DNA from: Tribonema minus
Taxonomy: Eukaryota; Sar; Xanthophyceae; Tribonematales; Tribonemataceae
Reading direction: 5' to 3'
NCBI GenBank assembly: GCA_017506865.1
Contig: JAFCMP010000185.1
Span: 35,866-99,865, forward strand
DNA: 64,000 bases
A program made the position numbers and the translations under genes. Each line of letters starts with the position of its first letter. Within the stretch, counting starts at the first letter, position 1. Of the stretch, positions 54,400 to 64,000 are shown piece after piece. The notes under the pieces are model-generated. The model searched no databases. It saw only the letters and a program-made list of their open reading frames with translations, and was not told the origin of the DNA.

Positions 54400-54912
54400 A
54401 GTGCCGCACCCCCCAGACTCCCCCATGCTGGAGAACTGGGGGGGGCTTCCGCCCCCACACACCCCTCCCCCCCTCCCCCCCCCCTCCTAAGCTGCCGAAC
54501 CCCCCAGACCCCCCCTGCCGGAGAACTGGGGGGGCTGCTGACCCCCCCGACCCCCCTGCTAGATCAGTGGGTGGGCTGCCGCCCCCCCAGACCCCCCCGC
54601 TGTCTGGGGGGGCTGCTGAACCCCCGAACCCCCCCCCCTGCCGGGCTGACCCCCCAGACCCCCCCTGTCGGAGAACTGGGAGGGCTACTGCCCCCCCAGA
54701 CCCCCCTGCTAGATCAGTGGGTGGGCTGCCGCCCCCCCAGACCCCCCCGCTGTCTGGGGGGGCTGCTGAACCCCCCAACCCCCCCCTGCCGGGCTGACCC
54801 CCCAGACCCGCCCTGTCGGAGAACTGGGGGGGCAGACCCCCCTGCTAGATCACTGGGGGGGCTGCCCCCCCAGCCCCCCCGCCGATGCCTCCCCAACCCC
54901 CCCCCCCCCCTA
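54400..54912. repeat. C-rich complex tandem repeat
   Basis: Blocks of CCCCCCAGACCCCCC, then GGAGAACTGGGGGGG, GCTGCTGAACCCCC and GCTAGATCAGTGGGTGGG recur with a higher-order period of roughly 150-170 bp. It abuts the 3-prime side of the retrotransposon and could be part of its terminal region. On the minus strand the bases next to the element are a purine-rich run (CCTCTCCTCTAG preceding a long G run), like a polypurine tract. Confidence 0.85.
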
Positions 54913-55227
54913 GAGGAGAGGTTAGAGAACTGGACGAACGACTCCCTGCCGCGCCGAAAACTGAAGCCCTACGCAGTACTACTTAGGCGTGAAGGGCTGT
55001 TTGGCTTTGCGTCGCGCCGCGTCTTCTTGGCTGGCCCCCCGCCGTCGGCGCCGCCGACCCCCACCTGTGTCGAATCTTCTCCAGGACCCTCAGGAGTTGC
55101 TGCGCGCGCAGCTGCTGGCCCAAACAGCTGCTCCACCTCCCGGTGCGCGCGATTCGTTTCTGCAGCAGCCAGAAGACGATACAGATCGTTCCCCCCAGAC
55201 CCCTCCTGTAGCATCTCCATCAGCTTC

Positions 55228-58200
55228 TCATGTGGTATCCTGGCACCCCAGAAGGGGACGGCTACCCTGCCAAGTGTGCACAAGCTTGACCAAGGGCTGT
55301 TGAAGCTTGCCCAGTATGAGGTGTAGTGCGACGGCGGCCTCGCGACCAGTAGCCAGAAGGAAGGGGGTTGCGCCGGTGGCGCGGTTGTAGGCAGTGTTGT
55401 GGGCAAAACTGATATGAGGTAGCCAGTCCGCCCAATTGTTCTTGGCACTATCAACTAACATGGCGAGCATCTGGGCTAGCTCCTGCATGAAACGCTCACA
55501 CTTGCCGTTGCACTCAGGGTGGTATGCGGTAGTGGAAAGCTTCTTGACGCCCATCTGCTTGTAGACAGCTTGAGAAAGCTCTGCCATGAAGAGGCTGCCG
55601 CGGTCGCTGAGGAGCTTAGAAGGGGGACCGTGACGAGTGCTGTGCTGGTTGACTAAAACTTCAGCTGTGCCAGCAGCACTGTAGTCCCCAGGCTTGATGG
55701 GATAGCACCACACCCAGCCCGAAAACAGGCACATCACCACCAGTATGTACATGAAGCCGCCAGCACTGAGGGGTAGGGGGCCGAAGTGGTCAAGCGCTAG
55801 GCTATGAAAGGCGTAGGGGGGCCTCTCGCGCCATATAGTGGGCCAGCGAGACAGCTTGCCGGTGTGCTTGAACGCTTGGCAGGGCCAGCAATGATTAACC
55901 CAGTAGTTGACGTCTAGGGTCCAAGAGGGCCACCAGCAGTGCGCGCGGGTGCGCTCCAATGTGCGTTTAATGCCCTGGTGGCCTGCCCAAGCTGAGCCGT
56001 GCATCGCCTCAAGAACTTGATCCCTAATGGACCGGGGAATGGCAAGCTGTGGAAGCAGGGATTCGGGGGTGTTGTGCACCAAGAGCTGAGCGTTGCCGCA
56101 GACGACAAGGCTGCACTGCAAGGCCCATTTCTGTACCTGGGCTGCAAGCGCCGCGTCTGCTGGCAGTCCTGCTCCAAGCAGCATGTTGCAAATTGGCCCC
56201 AGCTGAGCATCTGCGCGCTGCTCTCGCTGCCAGTCACCAGGCGTCATGACGCCCAGTTGAGGATGCTCAGCGAAGCACTCCCATGCACCCGCCTCAGCGT
56301 CTGCCGCCTCAGCAAGCGCGGAAATCTGCTCCTCTCCCCCTCCTTGAAGCGCTGCTACCACCTCCGTGCAGATGTTGATGTACTCTGCTGTTGCAAATGC
56401 CTCCAGCCGCTGCCACTCGTGGGCCTGCAGGCAGTACGCCTCGAGCAGCCGCTCGCGCTCGCTCTCCTCTGCATCTTGTGGTGTAGCAGGGACAGGATTG
56501 CGGCTTGGCCCGTCGGCATTGCCGTGTGACGCGCCCTTCTTGTAGCGAATGGTGATGTTGAAGGCGCTGAGGAACTCGCTCCAGCGCGCGCCGCGCGCGG
56601 TGCGCTCGCGAAGGCTGTCGATGTACTGAAGAGCGCGGTGGTCGGTGTAGAGGACAAACGGCGTCCCCCACAGGATGTGTTTGAACTTCTTGATGCCGAA
56701 GACGATGGCGCCGGCTTCAAGGTCGGTAGTAGACCAGTTGCGCTCATTGGGTAGAGTCGCGCGAGATGTGAAGGCGATCGGTTGCTCCGCGCCGTCGTTG
56801 TTGGCCTGCGAGAGCACTGCGCCAAAGCCCTCCTTGCATGCGTCTGTGGCAAGGACAAAGGGGCGCTCGCCTGTGCTGGCGCGCGCGTAGTCGGGGTACT
56901 GCATGCAAGTGTGAAGCGCCAGGGCTTCGTTGACCTCGCGGATGGCTTGCTGTTGAGCACTGCCAACTATGAAGTCCACCCCCTTGGCCATCAGATGGGT
57001 GAGCGGTGCTACCAGCTTGGCCATGTTCTGAATAAATCGCCTGTAGTAGTTTGCGAGGCCAAGCCACGCACGCAGCTGAGAGATGTTGCAGGGGATGGGC
57101 ATCTCAAGTAGGGCTTGAACTTTGGATGGATCTGGCCTGATGCCATCAACGCCCACAATGTGCCCCAGGAACTTGATGTGCTTACACCCTATGTGCAGCT
57201 TGCTGGGGGCTAGCTTCATCCCATGATGCTCTAGGCGCTGAAAAAGGGCTTTGAGGTCGTCGAGGTGCTGAGCCGTGGATGTAGAGTGCACAATGACGTC
57301 GTCAATGTAGGGCTGGACGCGCTCTAGGCCGGAAAGCACCATCTGCATGAGGCGTGTAAAGTGCCCTGGCGCCCCCGCTGCCCCCTGTGGGCACCGTAGC
57401 CACTCATACAAGCCAAACGACGTGACCATGGCAGTGAGGGGGATGCTGTCTGCATCTATGGCACTAGTGAAGTACCCACTGGTAATGTCCATGGTGGTGA
57501 AGACCTTTGAGCCCCCCAAACTATTGAGAAGATCCTCTATGTTGGGAATGGGGATCTGGGGGATCTTGGTCTGGGCGTTCAGCTTCTTGTAGTTGACGGT
57601 GATTCGGGCAGTGCCATCAGGCTTGAGCACTGCCACCACTGGGGATGCCCACTCAGAGTTGGAAGGGCGGATGATGCCAGCAGCCAGCAGCTTGTCGATT
57701 TCGACCTTGACCAGAGCCGTCATTGCAGGAGAGTACCTATATGGACGGTCATGGTGCGGTGTGCTGCCCTCTTTGAGATCAAAGCGGAAGGGCAATGTGT
57801 TACAATGCCCTATGTCCCACTTGTCTTTTGAGAACATTTTGCTGCTATACTGAGCGAGCAGTAGGCACAAACACGCCACCTGATCAACGTCCCATCCCTG
57901 CAGGTCAACGCGCACTGCCAGCATGTAGTCTGGCAAGTGCTTGCGTGCCTCAGCCAAAGCAGCATTAACCTTAGGGTCTTCGTGAACGTATGACCCCAAA
58001 CTTAAGCCGCCGCTGTCAGGAATGTGTACTTTTGCGCTCCCACTAGGCTCAAAGTCAATGGCCTCACCGAGGTGTTGCTGCAGCGCCTCTCGCACGGCTG
58101 CTGCGCCCTTCGCAATAGTCGCATCAGCGCTGCTGCCGGCGTCACCCTCCGGCTCCGCCTCGCAGCGCATAATGTCAGTGCGCAGGTCCAGCACAAAGAT

Positions 58201-60426
58201 GTGCTCCTCCCTCCCAGCGCGCGCTGGCGCCGCCGCGGCGGCGCCTGCCGCGTGCGCGGGCTGCGCCGCTGTATCGCTTGTCACTGATGCTGCCGCTGCA
58301 GCATTGCTCCCACTAGCCGCTGCCGCATGCGCGGCGTCCTCAGACGCCGCTGCCGCTGCAGAGCGCTGCTGCGCCGCTGCCGCCTGTGCGGAGCTCGCCC
58401 ACTCCACTGCGGTGGCCATGTGCACTGCGACTGGTTCAGCGCCAGCATGCGCCGCTGCTGCCGCAGTGCTCTGTTGAGTTGCCACTCCATGCGCGGCGCT
58501 GGTCGGCGCCGCGGCAGAATCAGCGTATGCCGCGACAGGCGCGGCGCCCGTAGGCGCCGCTGCCACCGCAGCGCTCCGCTGCGCGTCCGCCGCTTGGGTG
58601 GCGCTCGCCGGCGCCACCGAAGAGACTGCGCGCGCTGCAGCTGGCGCGGCGCCCACAGGCGCTGCTGCTGCTGCAGCACTCCCTGGTGTCACTGGTGCGC
58701 GCGAGGCGTGCGCCGACGCAGCCGCTACACCAGCAGCACGCGCCGCGACTGGCGCGGCGCCCTCGGGCGCCGCTGCCGTCGCAGCGCTCCGTCGCGCAAC
58801 TGTTGCCTGCGCGACCTCCTTATGAGCCGCCCCTGAGGCAGCTTGGGCCGCAGCGCGCACGGTGCCAGCCGGCACCGATGCCGCCGCAGCGCCCCGGCAT
58901 GCAGCCGCTGCCTGCGCAGCAGCAGCAGTGTCGCCGTGTAGGGGGCCAGAAGACGTCTCTTTTGTCGCAGAGCTCCGCGGCGCGGCCGCTGACTGCGCGG
59001 CACCCTGCGGCGCCGCGGCAGCAGCCCGCGGCGCACTGCGCGCAATGCCTGTATATGCTGCCGCCGCAGCAGCGCTTGCCGGCTCTGCTGCAGCAGCGCT
59101 CGCCGGCGCCGCCGTCGCAGCGCTCGCCGGCGCCGCCGCAGCTGCAGCAGCTTGTGCTTGAGGGGCGCGCGCTCCGCGCGCCACACGTCTGCGCGCCTCC
59201 TGTGCAAGAGCCACTCCATACTTGCCGAAAGCGTGGTGGGTGCCAGAATTGATGAGGGTTTGTACTGGATCTGGCAGCGACGATGCCGCCGCCTGGTCCA
59301 CGACATCATGCAGCAATCCGCTCTGCAGCAGGATCCCCCCCAGTAGGTCCGCCATTTGCGGGCACACCGCGTTCGCCAGCATCTGTGAGTAGGCAGTGAC
59401 GTCAGGCGGCTCTGGAGCATCCCACTTGTACGAGGTGGGGAAGCTGTGAATGGCGCGCAGCGCATGCCAGGGTAGGTACTCCGCGCGCGCGTGCTCAGCC
59501 GGGTCCTGCGCAGCATCCTGTGGTCGCACGTCGATGTTAGGCTGCAGGTTTCGGCGGTATGTGCAGCCGCGAATGGTCGGCGCGGGGCCGTCCATAGAGT
59601 GCACCTGTTTGGCCTTAGTGTTGCGGCCAACTGTTGCAAAGAAGTCGCGCCGCTGACCGTTGGAGTCAAGCACGTCGCTGGTGACGTTGCGCACGGTGTC
59701 GTACTCAGCTTGCTGCTTGGCATATGTCAGCAACTGCACTGCCTGGTGCATAGACGCCTGCATGCGCGCGCTGTCGTGCTCGCCAGTGCCAGGTCGCCCC
59801 AGCAGCCAAAACACACGCGTGCGCGTCTGAGCAATGCGGCTGTCTGCACCAGTGATCACTAGCTCCTGCTGCACCGTGAAGCCGCCGTGTGCTGCGCAGC
59901 GCAGAAACTCCGCCAGCTCCGGTGCCGCCCTAAGGCCCGGAACATTTTCAATCTGCAGTAGTCGGCAGGTCTCTGCGCCCATTGCTACCTCCAGCATGTA
60001 GTAGAGGTGCTCCATGCCCAAAGCCGTCTCCGCCTCCCCTGCTGTTGAGAACTTCTGGCAGGGGGGGCCCCCTAATAAGACCTCGGCGCGCAGCCGCCTC
60101 ATATCTGCAATGAGCTCTGCGCGCGTAGATGGGTCCGCCATATCCCGGCGGCGGACGTCCGTATGAGGGTGATTCTCCTTGTATATCCGAAGAGCGCGCT
60201 CCTCAGAGTCAACGGCGAGCTTGACGTTCAAGTAGGGCTGGAGCCCCTCCGCCAGGCCGCCAGCGCCGCAGTAAACGTCTACCGCCGTGGCGCGCGCGTT
60301 CGGGTCTCGTTCCAGCACGCTGTCAGTTACCTCACGTAGCGGCCGCGCCTTGCCCAGCACGGTGCCACGTGGCAGCGAGACGGGCTCCCCCGCTGCTCGA
60401 GCTTGACCGGCTTGGCATGCAGCCAA
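55228..60426 (-). CDS. Retrotransposon polyprotein: DNA methyltransferase - RT - RNase H - integrase
   Basis: A 1,732-codon open frame. Residues ~45-395 are a C5-cytosine methyltransferase: motif I VDVYCGAGGLAEGL (~50), motif IV GGPPCQKFS with the catalytic Cys (~123), motif VI ENVPGL (~160), motif VIII QTRTRVFWLL (~200), motif IX region (~278-292) and motif X LANAVCPQMADLLGG (~350). All are in the usual order, with a target-recognition-sized gap between VIII and IX. Residues ~410-740 are Ala-rich repeats. RT follows (WASPVVAVLKPDG; YIDD at ~1039), then RNase H (ATDACKEGFGAVLSQ; YTDHRALQYI), then integrase (WWPSWTLDVNYWVNHCWPCQ; LALDHFGPL; LSDRGSLF; YHPECNGKCERF). Whether the methyltransferase is cleaved off as its own protein is unknown. 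Confidence 0.93.
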   Translation of the reverse strand: MAACQAGQARAAGEPVSLPRGTVLGKARPLREVTDSVLERDPNARATAVDVYCGAGGLAEGLQPYLNVKLAVDSEERALRIYKENHPHTDVRRRDMADPSTRAELIADMRRLRAEVLLGGPPCQKFSTAGEAETALGMEHLYYMLEVAMGAETCRLLQIENVPGLRAAPELAEFLRCAAHGGFTVQQELVITGADSRIAQTRTRVFWLLGRPGTGEHDSARMQASMHQAVQLLTYAKQQAEYDTVRNVTSDVLDSNGQRRDFFATVGRNTKAKQVHSMDGPAPTIRGCTYRRNLQPNIDVRPQDAAQDPAEHARAEYLPWHALRAIHSFPTSYKWDAPEPPDVTAYSQMLANAVCPQMADLLGGILLQSGLLHDVVDQAAASSLPDPVQTLINSGTHHAFGKYGVALAQEARRRVARGARAPQAQAAAAAAAPASAATAAPASAAAAEPASAAAAAAYTGIARSAPRAAAAAPQGAAQSAAAPRSSATKETSSGPLHGDTAAAAQAAAACRGAAAASVPAGTVRAAAQAASGAAHKEVAQATVARRSAATAAAPEGAAPVAARAAGVAAASAHASRAPVTPGSAAAAAAPVGAAPAAARAVSSVAPASATQAADAQRSAAVAAAPTGAAPVAAYADSAAAPTSAAHGVATQQSTAAAAAHAGAEPVAVHMATAVEWASSAQAAAAQQRSAAAAASEDAAHAAAASGSNAAAAASVTSDTAAQPAHAAGAAAAAPARAGREEHIFVLDLRTDIMRCEAEPEGDAGSSADATIAKGAAAVREALQQHLGEAIDFEPSGSAKVHIPDSGGLSLGSYVHEDPKVNAALAEARKHLPDYMLAVRVDLQGWDVDQVACLCLLLAQYSSKMFSKDKWDIGHCNTLPFRFDLKEGSTPHHDRPYRYSPAMTALVKVEIDKLLAAGIIRPSNSEWASPVVAVLKPDGTARITVNYKKLNAQTKIPQIPIPNIEDLLNSLGGSKVFTTMDITSGYFTSAIDADSIPLTAMVTSFGLYEWLRCPQGAAGAPGHFTRLMQMVLSGLERVQPYIDDVIVHSTSTAQHLDDLKALFQRLEHHGMKLAPSKLHIGCKHIKFLGHIVGVDGIRPDPSKVQALLEMPIPCNISQLRAWLGLANYYRRFIQNMAKLVAPLTHLMAKGVDFIVGSAQQQAIREVNEALALHTCMQYPDYARASTGERPFVLATDACKEGFGAVLSQANNDGAEQPIAFTSRATLPNERNWSTTDLEAGAIVFGIKKFKHILWGTPFVLYTDHRALQYIDSLRERTARGARWSEFLSAFNITIRYKKGASHGNADGPSRNPVPATPQDAEESERERLLEAYCLQAHEWQRLEAFATAEYINICTEVVAALQGGGEEQISALAEAADAEAGAWECFAEHPQLGVMTPGDWQREQRADAQLGPICNMLLGAGLPADAALAAQVQKWALQCSLVVCGNAQLLVHNTPESLLPQLAIPRSIRDQVLEAMHGSAWAGHQGIKRTLERTRAHCWWPSWTLDVNYWVNHCWPCQAFKHTGKLSRWPTIWRERPPYAFHSLALDHFGPLPLSAGGFMYILVVMCLFSGWVWCYPIKPGDYSAAGTAEVLVNQHSTRHGPPSKLLSDRGSLFMAELSQAVYKQMGVKKLSTTAYHPECNGKCERFMQELAQMLAMLVDSAKNNWADWLPHISFAHNTAYNRATGATPFLLATGREAAVALHLILGKLQQPLVKLVHTWQGSRPLLGCQDTT
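58150..59200 (-). repeat. Ala-rich coding repeat block between methyltransferase and RT
   Basis: About ten degenerate ~100 bp units on a GCGGCGCCCRHRGGCGCCGC theme, coding AAPVGAAPAAARA-type repeats. The same units occur at 61990-62790. Confidence 0.85.
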
Positions 60427-61989
60427 CCGTCAGCTCGCGTGTGTACATGTGATTCAGGAATTCCTCCGCGATGGTCACATGTGCTGTGTCCAGTTCTCCC
60501 GGGCAGGAGACGACAGGTGTGATCCCATCAGACTCCATCACTTGAACCCAAACTGTCTGCACACCATGTTCAAGGCCATCTAGCTCTGTTGCGACGCGCA
60601 CTACTGCCACCCAATCGCGTTCCTCCCCGTAGGTGTACACTGGGACTTTGGGACTGAAGCTGGGGGTGGGCTCTGCTGATGGCTCGCCATACACGTATGT
60701 GGGCCCACTGCCACTATGACTTGCATGCCACTTATGTCTGCTGATGTGGTCACGCCCAATGATGATGTCGTGTGGCAGATGTGGTACAATGAGCGCCAGC
60801 TGAGTGAAAGCTACCCCGTCTGGGCCATCAGCCTCAAAGTGAAGCGCTACAGCGTGGGTGACGCGCTGTGGCTTCTTGGATGTGTCAACACCGGCTACTG
60901 CCCTAGGTTTTGCTGAGTTGGTGGACATCCCGTTGCTCTATGGCTCCTGATGCAACTAATTTGCGGAATGCTTGCTCCCTGATGGCAGTAACTGAGGCCC
61001 CAGTGTCCCAGAGAATGTCCCTAGAAAACTTGCAACGTAGTGCGCGCGCAGAGCGTAAACGGGCCTTGAACCTAGAGTGCACGTCAGTATAGAGTTTGCC
61101 CCTTACGTTGGGCATGCTTGCCTGCTGTGGTACAGGTAGTACTGCGGCCTCCATCGCTGCCACCTCAGCGTAGTATGCCAAGACCGCCCCGTCATCAGCT
61201 CCGTCCTCCGGCGCCCACATGGCCAGTATCTCGAAGCAGCGCTCAACAGTGCGCGCCTCCTCTCCCATGGCTATCTCCACCGCTGTCAGGCCCGCCTCGC
61301 CGTCCAGCACCTCGTCGATGGCGCCAAGGGTCTCTGCCGCCGCGCCCAGCTGCGCATCCGCCGCTGCGGCTCAGGTTGAGCTGTGCCATCCACCTTGAAA
61401 GCATGAAGCCGCTGCAGAGCTATCAGCCTGCGCTGCTGCTCCGCTGCAAAGGCGGCGTCGTCGGCGGCGTGCGCCGCCGCAGCAGCGTCGCCGCCGCTGA
61501 GTGGTGCTGAAGGCGGTCTTGAGGAATGTGTGGGAGTCGCAGTTGATGTCGGAGTTGAAGTTGGTGTAGAAGATGGAGTTGTCGTGTGTCGTGTCGCAGC
61601 AGCTGCTGCAGTCGCCAAATGTGGCGCCGTTGCCGGCGCAGAAGTTGCAGTTGTAGCCGTGCTGCAGCTACTCACTGCTGGTGCTGGTGGTATCCTCACC
61701 CCCCCTTGCGATGACGCGTGCGCGCCAACTCCATGACCCGCCGCAGCATGCACGGGTCTCCATGCTGGAGTACCAAGCTCCTGAATAGGGCTGAGGGGTG
61801 CTACCGGTTGTCGAGCGCGCTGCTCCTGCTGCAGGCGCTCCGCGCGCGAGCGCGCCGTAGCCGCGCGCCGCTGGACTTACGTCGCCCCAAAATAGGCCAT
61901 CGCTGTACAGTCGTAGTTGTTGTCGCCGGCGACTGTGCAGCACCATCAGGCGCCGCCAACGCCGCCGGTCTCCATCGCGCCGTTGCTGC

Positions 61990-62790
61990 TTGAGCAGCGT
62001 TCGTGGGCGCCTCCTCAGCAGCAGCGCTCAACGGAAGCTGCGCCGTCGTAACGCTCTGCTGCGCAGCTGCTGCGTGGGCGGCGCTCGCCGCTGCTGCAGA
62101 AGCTGCATGCACTGCAGACAGCGCAGCGCCCCAAAGGTGCCGCTGCTGCCGCAGCGTTCCGTGGTGCTGCTGGGTGCGAGCGCGGCGCGTCGCGGCGCCG
62201 CCACACCAGAAGCACGCGCCGCGACTGGCGCGGCGCCCGAGGGCGCTGCTGCCATCGCAACGCCCCGCTGCGCGTCATCCTCTTGGGCGGCGCTCGACGG
62301 CGCCACTGAAGAAGCTGTGCGCGCGCCGCTTTGCACGACGTCCATAGACACCGCTGCTGCCGCAGCTCTCCGTGGTGCTGTTGGTGCGTGCGCGGCGCGC
62401 GCGCAGGCACCGCCAAACCAGCAGCACGCGCCGCGACCGGCGCGGTGCCCGAGGGCGCCGCTGCCATCGCAGCGCTTCGTTGCGCGTCAGCCGTTTGGGC
62501 GGCGCTCACCGGCACCCTGCAGAAGCCGCGCGTGCTGCAGCTTGCGCGACGTCAGTAGGCGCCGCTGCTGCCACAGCACTCCGTAGTGCCTCTGGTGCGT
62601 GCGCGGCGCGCCGCGGCGCCGCCACACCAGAAGTACGCGCTGCGACTGGCGCGGCGCCCGAGGGCGCCGCTGCCATCGCAGCGCTCCGCTGCGCGTCAGC
62701 TGCTTGGGCGGCGCTCGCCGTCGCCCCCGCAGACGTCGCGCGCACTGCAGCTTGCGCGACGCCCGCAGGCGCCGCTGCTGCCGCAGCGTC
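61990..62790 (-). repeat. Ala-rich coding repeat block between gag and protease
   Basis: About seven to eight ~100-110 bp units of the same theme as 58150-59200 (GGCGCGGCGCCCGAGGGCGC, then TGCGCGTCAGC, TTGGGCGGCGCTCGCCG). Together the two blocks bracket the protease-methyltransferase segment. Confidence 0.85.
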
Positions 62791-64000
62791 TCTGACTGTC
62801 GTCGGGGGGAGGGCGTCACTCCCCCCCCCAGTGACACTAGAGGCTCCAAGTGCTCCCCCCCAGCCAGGAGTGGGCTGGGGGTCGCACCCCTAGGTGCCCC
62901 TGTTGCCACTGTTGCCACCGGCCGCCGCGGCCGTAGCCGCCCCCGTAGCGGTTGTAGCTCCTGCCACCGCCAGCGCCACTTCCGCTTCCACCATCTGCGG
63001 AATCTCTGCCGCGCGGGCCCTGAAGCGAGGAGGCATCGCCGCTGTTGAAAGCACGTACGCGCGACCGGAGTGCCTGCCACGTCGTCTGGTTCGTAGGCGC
63101 AAATTTCTGCACCAGTGGGCGTTGTACTGCTGCCGCTGCCCAACCTGCGTGGTTGAATGCCTCCGAGCATGCGCTGAACAGGTGGATCACCGCCGCAGTT
63201 GTAGCACCCCAGCGCGTTACCCGCGCCCGCTCCGAGCTGGGTGAATTTCTCCTCCACCACTGCCAACAGAGCCATGGAGTTCAGTGTCACTGATTCACGC
63301 TGCTGCCTGCGCCTCCTGTCGCCCAGCGCGTAATCATTGGTGCCACCGCCACCATTGCCGCCACTTAGACCGCTGGCGCCTCCGCCTGAGCCCGTGCTGA
63401 GTGTCTCGGGGTATATAGAGTAGCTGGCGGGTGCGCCGCTGGCGAGATGCTGCACGGAGCGGTGCGCCTTGAGCGCCTCAAGCGCCTGGTGCATGCTGTA
63501 GCGTGTGTGGCGGTTGATGATGTCCCGAATGTGTTGTCCTGCGCGGCAATGTTGGGTATTGCCTGTTCACCAAGCCCGTAAGAGCTTGGACGCGTAGGTT
63601 GTCGTTTGTCGGGTCGATCATTGCGGACAGGTGCACTTGGACTGCATGTAGTTGAGCGCATCACGGAATGGCGTGTCTTTGCGCACCGCCACGCGTAACA
63701 GGTCCGCCGCAATGCGAGAAGGCTGACCTTGCTGGAAGTGCTCCCCCAGTTGTTCCATGAGCCACTTGTAGAGCTGCAGGTCTCTCGTGCCAGCCGCCAC
63801 TCCCCGTGCGCCCTCCGCGATCCATTGTTCTGCCTGCTCGCGCACCGTTGCTGCTGCCGGATGCGAGCCCCGTAAGGGTAGGCGGGGACACATAGGCCCG
63901 TTGGTAAAGGGGCCAGCCATTCGCAACCAAAGTCGTCCTCCTGTTGAGCACCTGCGCGCAGCTTGGCCTTCTGACGCTCGCGAGTGAGCAGGCGTGGCGC

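Larger units (their letters stand above)
54900..64000 (-). mobile_element. Ty3/gypsy LTR retrotransposon carrying a C5 DNA methyltransferase (cut by right edge)
   Basis: Minus-strand order: gag-like region with a zinc-knuckle-like CYNCGG motif (about 62.5-64.0 kb and beyond), Ala-rich repeat block (61990-62790), aspartic protease region with DTGAS (about 60.9-61.3 kb), methyltransferase (59242-60294), second Ala-rich block (about 58150-59200), reverse transcriptase (about 56976-57789, YIDD), RNase H (about 56497-56874), integrase (about 55326-56136, zinc-finger part and DDE core). RT-RNase H-integrase order is that of Ty3/gypsy. The pol frame looks whole; the gag-protease half appears split at about five to seven places, some perhaps programmed. 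The intact pol argues for youth. LTRs cannot be compared because the right end is outside the window. Confidence 0.9.

Noticed and set aside
54324-55326. Pro-rich plus-strand frames
   Set aside because: They arise from the C-rich tandem repeat and the reverse strand of the retrotransposon.
58598-59252. Separate Ala-rich plus-strand genes opposite the retrotransposon
   Set aside because: Reverse strand of the Ala-coding repeat block; GCN/NGC triplets stay open on both strands.

Overview
The window looks like nuclear DNA from a photosynthetic eukaryote with a red-lineage secondary plastid, most likely a haptophyte and less likely a pelagophyte or other stramenopile. Four things point there. 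The genes are intron-rich with ordinary GT-AG introns. Two genes encode N-termini that look like signal plus transit peptides. A young plastid insertion carries pieces of psaA and rpl3, and rpl3 is plastid-encoded only in red-lineage plastids. Degenerate TTAGGG arrays are scattered through the introns. The species cannot be fixed from the sequence alone.

Layout. 1-4872 (minus) is the N-terminal part of an M3-family oligopeptidase that runs off the left edge. It shares a 197 bp divergent intergenic region with 5070-9484 (plus), a four-exon cyclophilin-type peptidyl-prolyl isomerase, probably plastid or lumenal. 10231-10485 is a small Gly/Met-rich protein. 12535-39791 (plus) is one 27 kb gene of about 23 phase-compatible exons. 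It encodes a type III beta (Pik1-like) phosphatidylinositol 4-kinase of about 1,320 residues with a PH domain between the helical and catalytic parts. Its introns hold an 844 bp hAT-type element with an exact 8 bp target duplication, a fold-back element, hairpins and tandem repeats. 41366-42704 is a recently rearranged stretch where plastid DNA capped by telomere-like repeats sits between 177 bp direct repeats. 43091-43318 (minus) is a small His/Gly-rich protein and 44396-44878 (plus) a Cys-rich reading frame of unknown function. 44879-48802 is mostly unassigned. 48803-52977 (minus) is a four-exon Crinkler-like (CRN/RHS) gene with a PD-(D/E)XK-like core. 53339-54912 is low-complexity tandem repeat. 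54900-64000 (minus, cut by the right edge) is a Ty3/gypsy LTR retrotransposon whose long pol reading frame begins with an apparently complete C5-cytosine DNA methyltransferase.

The two most striking things are (1) the DNA methyltransferase built into the gypsy element, with the protease-methyltransferase segment bracketed by related Ala-rich repeat blocks, and (2) a pattern in nearly every intron, here called exon-edge echoes. Each real exon is accompanied by one to nine decayed tandem copies of its own edge together with the splice site and neighbouring intron. Acceptor edges are echoed upstream and donor edges downstream. Copies range from about 99 percent identical to barely recognisable, so introns here seem to grow by repeated tandem duplication across exon-intron boundaries.
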